From Triticum aestivum (lineage: Eukaryota > Streptophyta > Magnoliopsida > Poales > Poaceae), in the NCBI RefSeq assembly GCF_018294505.1, contig NC_057802.1, positions 310,765,137 to 310,829,136 of the forward strand: a stretch of 64,000 nt of DNA, written 5' to 3'. The notes below the pieces were generated by a model, which did not search any database, was not told the origin of the DNA, and worked only from the letters and a program-made list of their open reading frames with translations. Of the stretch, positions 36,341 to 47,862 are shown piece after piece. Every line of letters begins with the position of its first letter. The stretch's first letter is position 1. The position numbers and the translations under genes are program-made.

Positions 36341-36832
36341 CCATTACCTTTTGACCAAGTCAAACGGGCCGGCCTTTTCACCGGAATGGGCCTCTGTTGG
36401 GTCGTGCCATGTGTCGACCTATCATAGGTACCTCTTGTCCAATGAATGGATGACATCTGTCCCAACGGTGAGCCAACACGTGTTTCCTCCGGCCAATGAC
36501 AATTTTACATGTGGAAAATCCTCATTGGTCCGGGCTGTTAACGGGTTATCGGATCCAAAACCGGACCTGATAGCTTAACGGCGACCCGTTACGGTGGATG
36601 CCATGTGTCGGTCACCCTTGACGAAAGCACTTCCATGACGCATGATTTATCTTCATGGAAGTGGACACTTCCGTGATGATAATTTTGGTAATGTCATGGA
36701 ACACTTCTACGACAGCACAGGTATGACTATCTTGATTCTGGCATAAATTTGTCATGGATGTACATGCATGACAGAAAACGTGACCTACTGTGACAAACAC
36801 GTATCATCACGGAAGTGTATTTTTTTATAGTG
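36341..36832. repeat. Right terminal region of the Jorge-type CACTA
   Basis: The segment runs from the subterminal array to ATAGTG at 36832. It contains alternating ACTTCCGTGATGAT and TCATGGAAGTGG words that can fold on each other. The three bases after the end (ATG, 36833-36835) would be the target duplication. Confidence 0.85.
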
Positions 36833-36835
36833 ATG

Positions 36836-38082
36836 GTGGCCAATCCAGACAACAGATAGTACACTGAGCATAGCATGTCTGTCTCCAAGGCCTTGTCAGG
36901 TATTTCCTTGTACATGTTGGCCATGGAGTTGTGATCTTTCTTGCGCTCTGCATAGGCATCAATGTCATCCTCAGCTTCTTCTGGAGCATTGATAAGCTTG
37001 GCCCACTCAGCAACAGTAGAATGGTACCTTGTACCCTCAGACATCCAGACAATCTTTCCATCTGGGTAAAAGTGAGTAGTAGAGTAAAATTGCATGATCA
37101 GCTCATCATTCCACTTGGTCAATTTCTGACCCACAAAAGTGTCAACTCCATTGAGTCTGAATCTCTCATGCACTCCAGGGAAATGATCTTCATTGTTGTC
37201 AATGTACTCGCAGTCTACCCATCTCATGTCACACACAATGGGCTTCTTATCCAAGAGGACTGTCTCATAGAAGTCATGTCATTCCTTGGTGTGAAATCTA
37301 TAGTCCACAGCAGTTCTTCTTCTTACAACATAGGGATCTGACTGTCTCCACAGTCTAAGACCTGCATCCTTTCTTTCCTTCATATTTTCAGCCACTGGAT
37401 GATTATCATCATGATCAGGAATCTTTCGCTTCAATTTCCTAAGCACTTGGGCTTCTTCTTCTTCCACTTCAGGCACTGGGGCCTTGTTATTTTCAGCAGC
37501 TGGTATATTTCTAGTGCTTCTCTTTGGTGCAGACTTTGAAGCTTGAGCAGTAGCTTTGGGGGAAGTCTTGGGCTTTGATGGAGCAGCCCCAGACTTGATG
37601 GCATCCCCTATAAACTTCTGAGTCTTTGGTTTTGGTGCAACATCTTCTTCATCTTCTTCTTCATCTCATGAGTGCTTCTCAAATTCAGCCATGGTATCAA
37701 CACGCTTGCACCATCTTCCTCTCTTCCTTTCCTTCTTTTCTTTTTCAGATCCACTTGCTGGTTGAGCTTTCTCCCGAGTTGATGCTCTGGCTTTGGACAT
37801 AGGCACTCTCTTGGCAGGAGCTTTCTTGTGCAAACCAGGCTTGGTTGCAGCAGCAGCATACTCATTTTTCAGCACTTTCTTGGAGGTGACCTCCTCCTCA
37901 ACAGCAACATAGTCTTCATCTTCAGATTCTGAGTTTCTCTTCCTCCTTGTCCTAGTTGCGTCTTTGGGCAAGTTGCTTGGGGTGCTTCTGCTACCCTCAT
38001 CATAGCTGCCAGAGGGACTAGTGCCCTCACTCAATTTGGCTTATTCCTCAGACTTGTTTTGACTGTCACTCTGATATGACAT
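36836..38082 (-). pseudogene. Second ORF of the Copia-type element (plant-transposon-protein-like)
   Basis: The frame starts MSYQSDSQNKSEE at 38082. It has a lysine/glutamate-rich, probably nuclear, disordered half (KRNSESEDEDYVA, KAPAKRVPMSKAR), then a more ordered half with LRLWRQSDPYVVRRRTA, MRWVDCEYIDNNEDHFPGV and WNDELIMQFYSTTHFYPDG. The latter resembles the putative plant transposon protein domain found in several retroelements; its function is unknown. Premature stops are TAA at 38041-38043, TGA near 37667 and TGA near 37277. The C-terminus is cut at 36833 by the CACTA insertion, after VYYLLSGLAT. Residues between stops stay in one frame, so decay is by substitutions rather than indels. 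Confidence 0.7.
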
Positions 38083-38516
38083 AGCTGACACTGCAAATTG
38101 AAAGCTGACCCTGTGAATAGATGTAGTTGAGATAGAGTGGATGAGCATCACAAAGTGCAAGGATTTTGCAAAACAATTGAGTCAAACTTGGTTTTAGTTT
38201 TCTACAGAAAGCATTTCGGAGCTACCGATTTGTTAAACTTGATGACACCGAAGCAATATTAGAGTCTAAACTAGTGGAATCGGTCAGACCGAGACACAGT
38301 TCGGTGACTCCGAGATTGGTAGGGTTTCACTGAGAATCAAACTCGGTCACACCGATTTGTAAGTTTCGGTCAGACCGAAAATCACAAGTGCAATGGCCTA
38401 GGCCAAATTGGTGAGACCGATTTCTACAACTCGGTCAGTCCGAGATGAGTTCGGCGCAAACCTAACCCTAAATTTTCGAATCAAAACTAAACTAAAGGAA
38501 GTTTTTGCTGGATAGA
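38083..38516 (-). other. Spacer of the Copia element, left of the solo LTR
   Basis: Non-coding, with at least six copies of the palindrome-like CGGTCAGACCGA / CGGTCACACCGA. The same motif fills the element's LTR and the spacer right of 42668. This supports joining the two flanks of the solo LTR. Confidence 0.7.
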
Positions 38517-41500
38517 TGTAACACCCACGATGCGGCTATATCTCCCACGTGTCGAGGCACGACTTAGAGGCATAACCGCATTGTGGTTTTGTCGCAAGAA
38601 GGGTCATCTTCACACAATCCCATGTAATGAACAAGAATGGGATAAAGAGTTGGCTTACAATCGCCACTTCACACAATACATAAATAAATCATACATCAAT
38701 CAGAGTACACACATAGGTCCGACTAAGGAACCAAAAGAAAAGAAGACAACCCCAAATGCTAGATCCCCGATCGTCCCAACTGGGCTCCACTACTGATCAA
38801 CAGGAAACGAAACATAGTAACGACCAAGGTCCTCATCGAACTCCCACTTGAGCTCGGTTGCGTCATCTGCACTGGTCTCGTCGGCACCTGCAACTGTTTT
38901 GGAAGTATCTGTGAGTCACGAGGACTCAGCAATCTCACACCCGCGAGATCAAGACTATTTAAGCTTAAGGGTAGGAAAGGAGTAGTGAGGTGGAGCTGCA
39001 GCAAGCACTAGCATGTATGGTGGCTAACATACGCAAATAAGAGCGAGAAGAGGAGCAACGGAATGGTCGTCAACTAGTAATGATCAAGAAGTGATCCTGA
39101 ACTCCTACTTACGTCAAACATAACCCAAAAACCGTGTTCACTTCCCGGACTCCGCCGAGAAGGGACCATCACGGCTACACACGCGGTTGATGCGTTTTAA
39201 TTAAGGTCAAGTGTCAAGTTCTCTACAACCGGGCATTAACAAATTCCCATCTGCCACATAACCGCGGGCACAGCTCTCAAAAGTTTATACCCTGCAGGGG
39301 TGTCCCAACTTAGCCCATTATAAGCTCTCACGGTCAACGAAGGATATTCCTTCTCCCGGGAAGACCCGGTCGGTCTCGGAATCCCGGTTTACAAGACATT
39401 TCGACAATGGTAAAACAAGACCAGCAAAGCCGCCCGATGTGTCGACAATCCCGATAGGAGTCGCACGTACCTTGTTCTCAGGACACACCGGATGAACAAT
39501 ACGTACAACTAAAACCAGCCCTCAAGTTTCCCCGAGGTGGCACTGCAAGTGGCTCTAGTTTGGACCAACACTCCGAGGAGCACTGGCCCGGGGGGGTAAA
39601 ATAAGATGACCCTCGGGAGCGCGACTCCCAAGGGAAAAAGGCTAGGTGAGGCAAATGTAAAACCAAGGTTGGGCCTGGCTGGAGGAGTTTTATTCAAAGA
39701 GAAAATTCAAGGGGGTCCCATAAATCACCCAACCACGTAAGGGACGCAAAATCAAGGAACATAACACCGGTATGACGGAAACTAGGGCGGCAAGAGTGGA
39801 ACAAAACACCAGGCATAAGGCCGAGCCTTCCACCCTTTACCAAGTATATAGATGCATTAAAATATAAGAGATATTGTGATATCCCAACATAAACATAATC
39901 CAACATGGAGCAATCTTCATCTTCACCTGCACCTAGCAACGCTATAAGAGGGGCTGAGCAAAAGCGGTAACATAGCCAAACAACGGTTTGCTAGGAAGGG
40001 TGACAAATGTTAGAGGTTCATGGCAATTTGGGAGGCTTGATAAGCAAGTGGTAGGTAGCGCGACATAGCAATAGAGCAAAACAACTAGCAAGCAAAGATA
40101 GAAGTGATTTCGAGGGTATGGTCATCTTGCCTGAGATCCCGCAAGGAAGAAGAACGAGTCCATGAAGTAGACAACCGGACGTAGTCGAACGAATCCTCAC
40201 AACTCCGGAACGAAACCGAAGCTAACAAGAGAAGTAACCCGGAAAGAAACAAACAACATAGTAAACAACCACCACATACACAAGGCATGATGCACAAACA
40301 AGTATGATGCATGTCCGGTTTAAATGAAGCATGGCATGGCAAAATGCAACAAACAATACTACAAATTAAGTAGAGCTCAATATGCAACAAGTTGCATATT
40401 GACGAAACACCACATCAATTATTTGGTTCTCTCCCGTTTATGTACCCAACAATATTAAATGTTGATTAACATGGCAAGGGGTGAGGCATAAGAAAACTAC
40501 CTATCTAGGCAAGTTTAAATGAGGCCGGAAATAACAAACAATAATTCCGGAAAATCCTCATGTCATTTAGCAATTTTAATGCAAACATCAATTGTAAACA
40601 TTTAAATGTTGTTATCATGATGCGAATGACATATGCAAGTTTTTAAGCAATTTTATGAAAACGTGGACATGAGCATGTTATGAAGCATTTGTTACCGTGG
40701 TGGAACGAAAAGGGTGCCACGGCAACGATAACGAAAATGGTGCCATGGCAACATTCCGATGATCCGATAACTCACGGAGATACCGGTGCAAAAGAAGTGG
40801 GCGTGAGCGTGTCATGCTAGAGATGGTGGGGTGCTCCCGGATTCCGGGTTCCCACGATACGGCGGCATGGCAATCGAGGAACGTGCAAAGACCTCTCTCG
40901 GACACGGTGCAAACACGAGCATCTCATACAACATGCATGCATTCGTTCATAGCGATCGTCCCGTCGGTTATACCTTCGAAGCGTGCGTTTGGAGGCGGAC
41001 GGGTTCGAAGTGGAAGTAGTTGTACACGTTCGTTTTTGGAGAGGTACTTGAAGAATCCAACGTCTTCGGGGCGAGGGTAGTGGTACACGCAACGTCGAGG
41101 TACTTGTCGTTCCGATCTTGGCAGTGTAGATGTACACGTTTCATAGATGAACTTGGCGTAACCGTGTGGTAGTCGAACTTGGCGACGTTTCGATGAAGCT
41201 CCAACGAAGCACCCGCAAATAGAGGCACCCAGTGCCCCGGTGCTCTGGACGACGGTCGATGCACTTGGTTTTGACGGACCCATAGCAACGATAGTCGAAC
41301 ACGCATCTGAAAGGAACTAGGCGATCCTGAAGAACTGAAAGGGCATCAAGGGACTTGCAAGGCTCGGCCTCGGGAGGTCACCGGAGACCGCTTGAGCTGC
41401 TGGGTGCTGGCGCATGGCCAAGCATGCGGCTGGAAGAAGTGGCCGGCGTCGGCCTTGGCGCGAAGCAGGGAAGGCGGAGCTCCTTCTCGGGGAGGTGCGG

Positions 41501-42662
41501 CAAGGGGAACCGCGTGGAGGCGCGGAGGAAGGCGGCGGCGGCGAATCGAGTCGGAGGCGGCGCGTGTGGAGGAGGAGCAGAGGAAGGGGTCGCGCGGACT
41601 GCGAGAGGCGGGCGCTGGTCGTGGTCGCCGGCGATGGAGGCGGAGCAGAGGAAGCCGGGAGGAGAGCCGACGAAGGGGCCCAAGGAGGTCGCAGAGGGCT
41701 AGCCGGCGGCGACCAGGGTCGCTGAGGCGCGGCCTCGAGGGAAGCAGCACTGCTGCGCGTGGCGTGCGTGGCCATGGGGATCAGGATCCCTCTCCTGTGC
41801 GGGTGACGGCGCGAGGAAGGATACGAGGGAGAGATCGAGAGGAGGGAGAGATGGGGATCGAGGGCGTGGTGGCGGCGGTCACGGGAACGAGAGAGGGAGA
41901 GGTCAGGGATCGAGAGGGCAGGCTAGGGTTAAGGGCGCGCGGGCTGGGCCTTAGAGGCCGGCCCAGTGGAGGGGGAAAAGTTGACCAGAGTCCTGGCCTA
42001 GTGGCATGCGGCTGCTGGGCTGCGGATGGGCCTAGATGGCCGGCTGGGGTGCGCTCGGGGTCTCTCTCTTCTCTCTCCCTTATATTCTTTGGCAGAAGAG
42101 AATTAGAGAAAAGAAAAAGAAAGAGAGGGTTAGAGAAAGAATTTGCGCATGCGGTTAATTTTCCCGGACTCACAAAATGTGCTTGTTCCGAGAAAATAGA
42201 AAAGGCCAAGATTGAAAGATTTAAATTCAAACTCATTTGATTTAAATTCAAATGATTTGAATAGGAAGTGAGGGTTGGGAAGGTCCAAAAATGTTCGGAT
42301 TTTTGGTGGAGCTCCGGAATATGATGAAAGAATATATGGCAAGGTTGGAGACCAAGAATTAAGATAACAAAGGCATTGGGATAATTTGCAAGTGTGTTAT
42401 GGTCAATTCCAAATTAATGGAATATTTAATATAGCTCCCTAATATTGGGAGGATATGTTATAAAGAGAAGTCACCCTTCCCTCGATTTAAATGGATCAAA
42501 GATCCATGCAATTTATTTAGTTGAGTTTTGATGCAAAGATTAATGACATGATGGCATGATGACATGATGCAATGCAAAAATAAAAGAGCAAGCACCAAAA
42601 TAAACACACGGTGATCACGAAAATAAGGAAATCTTCTGAAGCGTCGGTCTCGGGGCGTTACA
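38517..42662. mobile_element. 4.1-kb solo LTR of an unnamed Gypsy-type family
   Basis: The sequence starts TGTAACACCCACGATGCGGC and ends GGTCTCGGGGCGTTACA, so it has TGTAAC...GTTACA ends. It is flanked by ATAGA on both sides (38512-38516, 42663-42667). There is one LTR with intact duplication and no internal region, the hallmark of LTR-LTR recombination. Inside are an AT-rich first half, a CpG-rich block at 41350-42060 and an AT-rich end. Long open frames in the GC block (such as 41392-42240) look like composition artefacts. The family was not identified. Confidence 0.9.
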
Positions 42663-42667
42663 ATAGA

Positions 42668-43990
42668 GTAATCTCATACGTGGTAAGAATCATGGCATTG
42701 ACCTAAGTGCGGGAATCAGAGGTTAAGATTGCGCATAGGGGTCGAGTTCATACCCTAACACGGCGGTGAACTCGCTACGGTGGCAACGGGGGCAGAGATT
42801 TCCGTTGACAGCGGCGGAGACCAGCGGCGGGAGGTCGCTGGCGATGAGGAGACGATTCAGAGACTCGAGTCGGCAGAGCTGGATACGCGCGGGCAAATGG
42901 TTTCGGAGGAATTTCCAAAATTTGACCCGTGGGTATATATATCTAGACCCTGTCGGTGTGACCGAGTGGAACGACTCGGTGGCACCGAGATGCAGAATCG
43001 TAAGCAGTTACTGCAACTCGGTGTGACTGAATTGTTCAAATCGGTTGCACCGAGATTGAAACCTAGATCAACTCAATGAACTCGATATGACTAAAAGGAA
43101 TGAATCGGTCAGACCGAAATACACAGAGAGGTTTTGGAAGTTTAACTCTATGATGAATCGGTGGCTCCGAGTGCTCCTCACCCAGAGGGTTCGAAACTGA
43201 CTTGACCAAACATTGTGATGTAGCATGAATAGAGTTTGAGACGAGAAAAGCATAGATAGCTAGAGGGAGTTCTTGGGCATTCTTGTCCATCCATTTGGCA
43301 AAGAAAAAGAGACCAAACGATCAAAGCAACAAATGGATGTCCTTGAATGAGAAAAATATGCAATCAACATGCTCACACAATAAGATGACAAATGAAATAT
43401 GTGGCAAAGCATGCAGAAACACTCTAACATCTATCAAGCAATTGGCGATGACTAGGTCATCTATATATGAGTATATTGACTGAGGAGTCAAATGAGAACA
43501 TTTGATCGTAGGTCATACTCATCGTTTAAGCACAAGTGGGGTTACCACCTTTACATAAAGCATTGTTGTGTTCACACCATTAGAGTTGCTTTAGCTCAAT
43601 TCTTAGAGTAAAGCTCCCCCTAGATGTGATATCCCCCCTAAGAGGGATGAACTAACCTTGGGTTTTGTCGATGATGACTTCATGTAGATGTTGAAGAGGT
43701 GGATGCTCAATGTTGATGTAGATCACTTGGAGCAATCCATTGGAGTGAGTTGCACTTTCAATACCTACATGGGTCAGTCCCACAAGGAACAAACAAGGAT
43801 ATCCATAGACATAGAGTGAAGTACACACAAGATGATGTCCATGAAAGCATTAGGTTACCTTGTCCCTTGACTTACCAACAAGAGGGTTTGTGACTCCTTG
43901 AACTAGTGCAAGATGTGGAAGTTGATTGCACTTGTCCTTGCCAAAATGAATATGAGTGAAGAGTGTTGGCGGAGTCACCCTCAAGAATCT
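42668..43990 (-). other. Spacer of the Copia element between gag and the solo LTR
   Basis: No ORF of note. CGGTNNNACCGA motifs occur at 42955-43170, including ACTCGGTGGCACCGAG. The rest is AT-rich, with a CTCCCCCTAGATGTGATATC-like purine/pyrimidine tract near 43612. If pol once existed it should have been here; I see no trace. Confidence 0.6.
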
Positions 43991-46165
43991 CTAGTTCTTC
44001 TTATTTGGGATCCACATCATCTTGATGGGAATCCTTGGAGTTGTAGTCATACTTGATGAAGTAGAACTTGATGTAGTCTTGGGAACCCACTTGACCAAGG
44101 CCTTAGGAGCTTCTTCAAATGCATCAATCTCCTCTTGAAGCTTGTCCTTGCCTTTTAGCTTGTGGTCTTGTGGTGGAAGATCATCTTGAGCTTGTGTCCC
44201 CTTGAATGAACTAGGATCATACTTCTCTTGTTGAGGAACAAACTTCGTCTTGGGGTATTGATCTTCTTCCCACTCAACTCCATTGGCATTGAACTTTCGT
44301 TCAAAACCAACACCTTGGTTCTTCCGGTGCCTTCCTTGCTTGCGTACAATTTCCTCAAATTGCTTACTTCCGGCAAGGCTCTTGTAAACATCTTTCTCTG
44401 TAATTCCCTTCAATAAGCTATTTTCTTGCTCAAGTGTAACTAGGCTAAGAAAATCATTAGTGTAATCAAGAGAACTACTAGAAGCAACAACATTGGATTT
44501 AGCATGATTATTGTTACTACTAGAAGAAGAATCTTTCTTACTCTTGTTGCTAGATTTTACTTGTGGCATGTAAGTAGACAAGAGTAAATGCTTGGCAATG
44601 TAAGAAGAACTTTTCTTGTGAAGATCATCATTGATTGCTTTTAAGAACCCATGCTCTTGCTCTAGGTTGAGCTTTTCAAAGCGTAGCTTCTCATGAGTCT
44701 TTAAAAGCTCTCGATGATCTTCCAAGGTGGTTTCATGAGCTAACTTAAGAGTGTTTAGTTCTTTAGTTAGACGCTCAATCTCCTTCTTATCATCGTCATT
44801 CGTTTTATCTTGATTAGCATGATTAATATCAAGTTCATCATAGTTTTCATCACTAGAGTTGTCAACAAGTAAATCATCATCACCTAGAAAATCATCTTCA
44901 TCACTATTGAAATCAACATACTCGGGGTGTGATACCTTTGGGCCTTTAGCCATGAAGCATCTTCCAATTCCTTCATTTGGTGAGTCAAATATGTCATACG
45001 AGTTGGTTGACACAAGTGCTAGACCGGCAACACCTTCATCTTGAGTATATTCGGAGTCAGAGTGATAACTTCTCTTGGAGTGGTGGTCGGAGTCCGGATA
45101 CCCATTCACCAACAAGAGCTTGATGTCTTCATTTTGTGTAGCTCCTTGATGACTTGTCCTTCCTTTCCGAATCCTTGCTTCTGCGAGAGGTTCTTCATTC
45201 ATAATGATCATCTCTACTCCTTCTCTCCCTTCGAGGTGATTCTTCTCTTTTGCTTCTCCTTTTAGGTGAGTCTTCTCTTCTTTTGTAGGCAGCCATACAC
45301 TCATTGGAGTAGTGTCCGGGTCTTCCACAATTGTAGCAATTACGTTCACGACTAGAAGATCTTTTGTCATTGTAGGACCTTGACTTGGAACTTCTTTCTT
45401 TGCTTCTACTCTTGTAGAACTTGTTGAAGTTCTTCACCATTAGGCTCAATTCCTCATTGAAAGCTTGTTTCTCACTTGATGATGTAGGAGCATCACATGA
45501 GGCTTTGTAAGCACGACTAGACTTGTTGTGAAGCTCTTCTTTATTCTTTAGTGACATCTCATGAGCAACAATTCTACCAATGACTTTCGTTGGCTTGAGA
45601 TCTTTGTAATTGGGCATCATTTGGATCAATGTGCACACGGTATCATATTTTCCATCCAAGGTTCTTAGGATCTTCTTGAGGATGAATCTATCGGTCATCT
45701 CTTCACTTCCTAAGCCGGCAATCTCATTTGTGATGAGAGCAAGCCTAGAGTACATTTCAGTGACACCTTCACCATCCTTCATTTTGAACTTGTCAAGTTG
45801 ACTCTGAAGCACATCCAATTTGGCTTGACGGAGTCGGTACCTTCGTGCATATCAATCAAAGTATCCCAAATTTCCTTTGCATTCTCAAGACGACTAATTT
45901 TGTTGAATTCTTCGGGGCACAATCTGTTGAAGAGGATATCGCAAGCTTGAGCATTGTATTGCAACATCTTCAATTCTTCCGTGGTAGCTTCGTGATTTGG
46001 TTCTCTCCCATTGAAGAATTCACCTTGCAAGCCAATACACACAATAGCCCAAACGGCGGGGTTATGTCCAAGAATATGCATTTTCATCTTATGCTTCCAA
46101 CTAGCAAAATTAGTACCATCAAAGTAAGGACCTCTACAGTGATAATTTCCCTCGCTAGATGCCAT
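43991..46165 (-). pseudogene. Copia gag polyprotein, two frameshifts
   Basis: This is the capsid precursor of a Copia retrotransposon. It starts MASSEGNYHCRGPYFDGTNF at 46165, with the FDGTNFASWKHKM motif of the UBN2/Retrotran_gag family, and continues through LDKFKMKDGEGVTEMYSRL. The zinc knuckle is CYNCGRPGHYSNEC (about 45350-45310). A long C-terminal extension follows, with an acidic patch (SDEDDFLGDDDLLVDNSSDE), an EIERLTKELNTLKLAHETTL coiled coil and an SSSSNNNHAKS spacer. It ends WIPNKKN at 43991. A one-base loss near 45825 and a second shift near 45195-45260 break the frame. The length of roughly 720 codons is large for gag and fits Sirevirus-like elements. Confidence 0.87.
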
Positions 46166-46231
46166 ACTCTCCTAGGTTGTGAAACCAAGGCTATGATCAC
46201 CAAAGCTATGGAACTCAAGGCAAATGGAGAC

Positions 46232-46248
46232 CAAAGCTCTGATACCAC
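46232..46248 (-). other. Primer binding site, tRNA-Met type, of the Copia element
   Basis: The minus strand reads TGGTATCAGAGCTTTGG immediately inside the LTR, a perfect initiator-tRNA-Met site. Confidence 0.92.
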
Positions 46249-46250
46249 TT

Positions 46251-47862
46251 TTAGGATTGAAAGTATGTCTAGAGGGGGTGATTAGACTACTTGACCAAAT
46301 TAAAATCTAGCCTTTTCCCAATTTTAAGTCTTGGCAGATTTTAGCAACTTTACACAAGTCAAGCAATCAACCTACACATGCAATTCTAAGAGTATAGCAG
46401 CGGAATGTAAGTCATTGCATATGAAGGTAAAAGGAGAGGAGTTTGGAGGGAGCAAACTCAATGTAGACACGGAGATTTTTGGCGTGGTTCTGATAGGTGG
46501 TGCTATCGTACATCCACATTGATGGAGACTTCAACCCATGAAGGGTAACGGTTGCGCAAGTCCATGGAGGGCTCCACCCACGAAGGTTCCACGAAGAAGC
46601 AACCTTCTCTATCCCACCATGGCCATCGCCCACGAAGGACTTGCCTCACTTGGGTAGATCTTCATGAAGTAGGCGATCTCCTTGCCCTTACAAACTCCTT
46701 GGTTCAACTCCACAATCTTGACGGAGGCTCCCAAGTGACACCTAACCAATCTAGGAGACACCACTCTCCAAAAGGTAATAGATGGTGTGTTGATGATGAA
46801 CTCCTTGCTCTTGTGCTTCAAATGATAGTCTCCCCAACACTGAACTCTCTCTCGTAGATTTGTATATGGTGGAAAGATGATTTGAGTGGAAAGCAACTTG
46901 GGGAAGGCTAGAGATCAAGATTCTTGTGATTGGATTGGAATGTCTTGGTATCAACACATGAGTAGGTGGTTCTCTCTCAGAAAATGAATGTTGGAAGTGT
47001 AGGCACGTTCTGATGGCTCTCTCCATGAATGGAGGATGGGTGGAGGGGTATATATAGCCTCCACACAAAATCTAACCGTTACACACAATTTACCAAACTC
47101 GGTGGGACCGAATGGTGAAACTCGGTCAGACCGATATGGTTCAAAATGTGAACATTAGAATTTTTGGTGGGACCGATGCATTAGGGTTAGGGCATAACTT
47201 GATATCGGTGAGACCGATCACATGAACTTGGCGAGACCGATTTCAGTAATAGGCAAACAGAGAGTTGGTCAGGCAAACTCGGTGGGACCAATCGCTCATT
47301 TCGGTGAGACTGAAACATTGCGAAAAAGAAATAGAGAGTTTGCATTACGAACTCGGTGGGACCGATCGCTCATCTCAGTTAGACCGAAATGTTACGAAGG
47401 GAAACATAGAGTTTGCAATCCCATCTCGGTGAGACCGAATTGATTAGGGTTTCTGGCTATGGCTATGTCAAATGAACTCGGTGGCGTCGGATGGATCAAA
47501 TCGGTGGGGCCAAGTTTGACTTTAGGTTTAGGACATATGTGGAAATGAGAAAGTGGTTGAGGGATTTTGGAGCATATCACTAAGAATTTTGAGCAAGCAA
47601 GTCATTAAGCAACACCTCATCCCCTTTTAATAGTATTGGTTTTTCCTATGGACTCAATGTGATCTTGGATCACTAAAATGAAAATTTAGAATCTTGAACT
47701 TTTGCCAATATGTGTCCTTAGCATTTTGAGGGGTCCACATCTCTAGTCCATGCCATGCCAATCATTGAACTTTCTGAAATGATTAACTTGAAAGAATATT
47801 AGTTCAATGAGCTATATGTTGTTAAGAATTACCAAAACCACCCAGGGATTAGTTGCACTTTC
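46251..47862 (-). repeat. 5' LTR of the Copia element
   Basis: About 1.6 kb. A minus-strand TATA-like TATATATACC (about 47047-47056) is the likely core promoter. Upstream of it, at 47090-47520, lie about fifteen CGGTGGGACCGA / CGGTGAGACCGA motifs, an unusual promoter-proximal palindrome array. Terminal bases are mutated from TG...CA, so the edges are good to a few bases. It is inserted in the truncated LTR that starts at 47863. Confidence 0.82.

Larger units (their letters stand above)
29450..36832 (+). mobile_element. Right part of a Jorge-type CACTA transposon
   Basis: The right terminus (36780-36832) ends TACACTTCC complement ...TTTTTTTATAGTG. Its reverse complement starts CACTATAAAAAAATACACTT and continues with CCGTGATGATACGTG, which I recognise as the Jorge family end. 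Upstream come GGGCCGTA subterminal repeats and a decayed multi-exon ORF running toward this end. The start coordinate is a rough lower bound. No matching left terminus was found, so the element is truncated or its left end lies elsewhere. At 36833 it abuts, and breaks, a reading frame of the Copia element. Confidence 0.75.
36833..47862 (-). mobile_element. Inga/Maximus-type Copia retrotransposon, 3' part missing
   Basis: Reading on the minus strand: LTR 47862-46251, tRNA-Met primer site, gag 46165-43991, a spacer with CGGTNNNACCGA motifs, and a second ORF starting at 38082 and broken off at 36833 by the Jorge-type CACTA. A solo LTR at 38517-42662 splits the spacer. Between gag and the second ORF I see no protease, integrase or reverse transcriptase, so this is a pol-less derivative or pol lies beyond the break. 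The family is recalled from the LTR text, not proven. Its remaining 3' portion was not found left of the CACTA. Confidence 0.75.

Noticed and set aside
41392..42240. 282-codon plus-strand frame
   Set aside because: Arginine/glycine-rich product of the GC block in a solo LTR, with equally long frames on the opposite strand.
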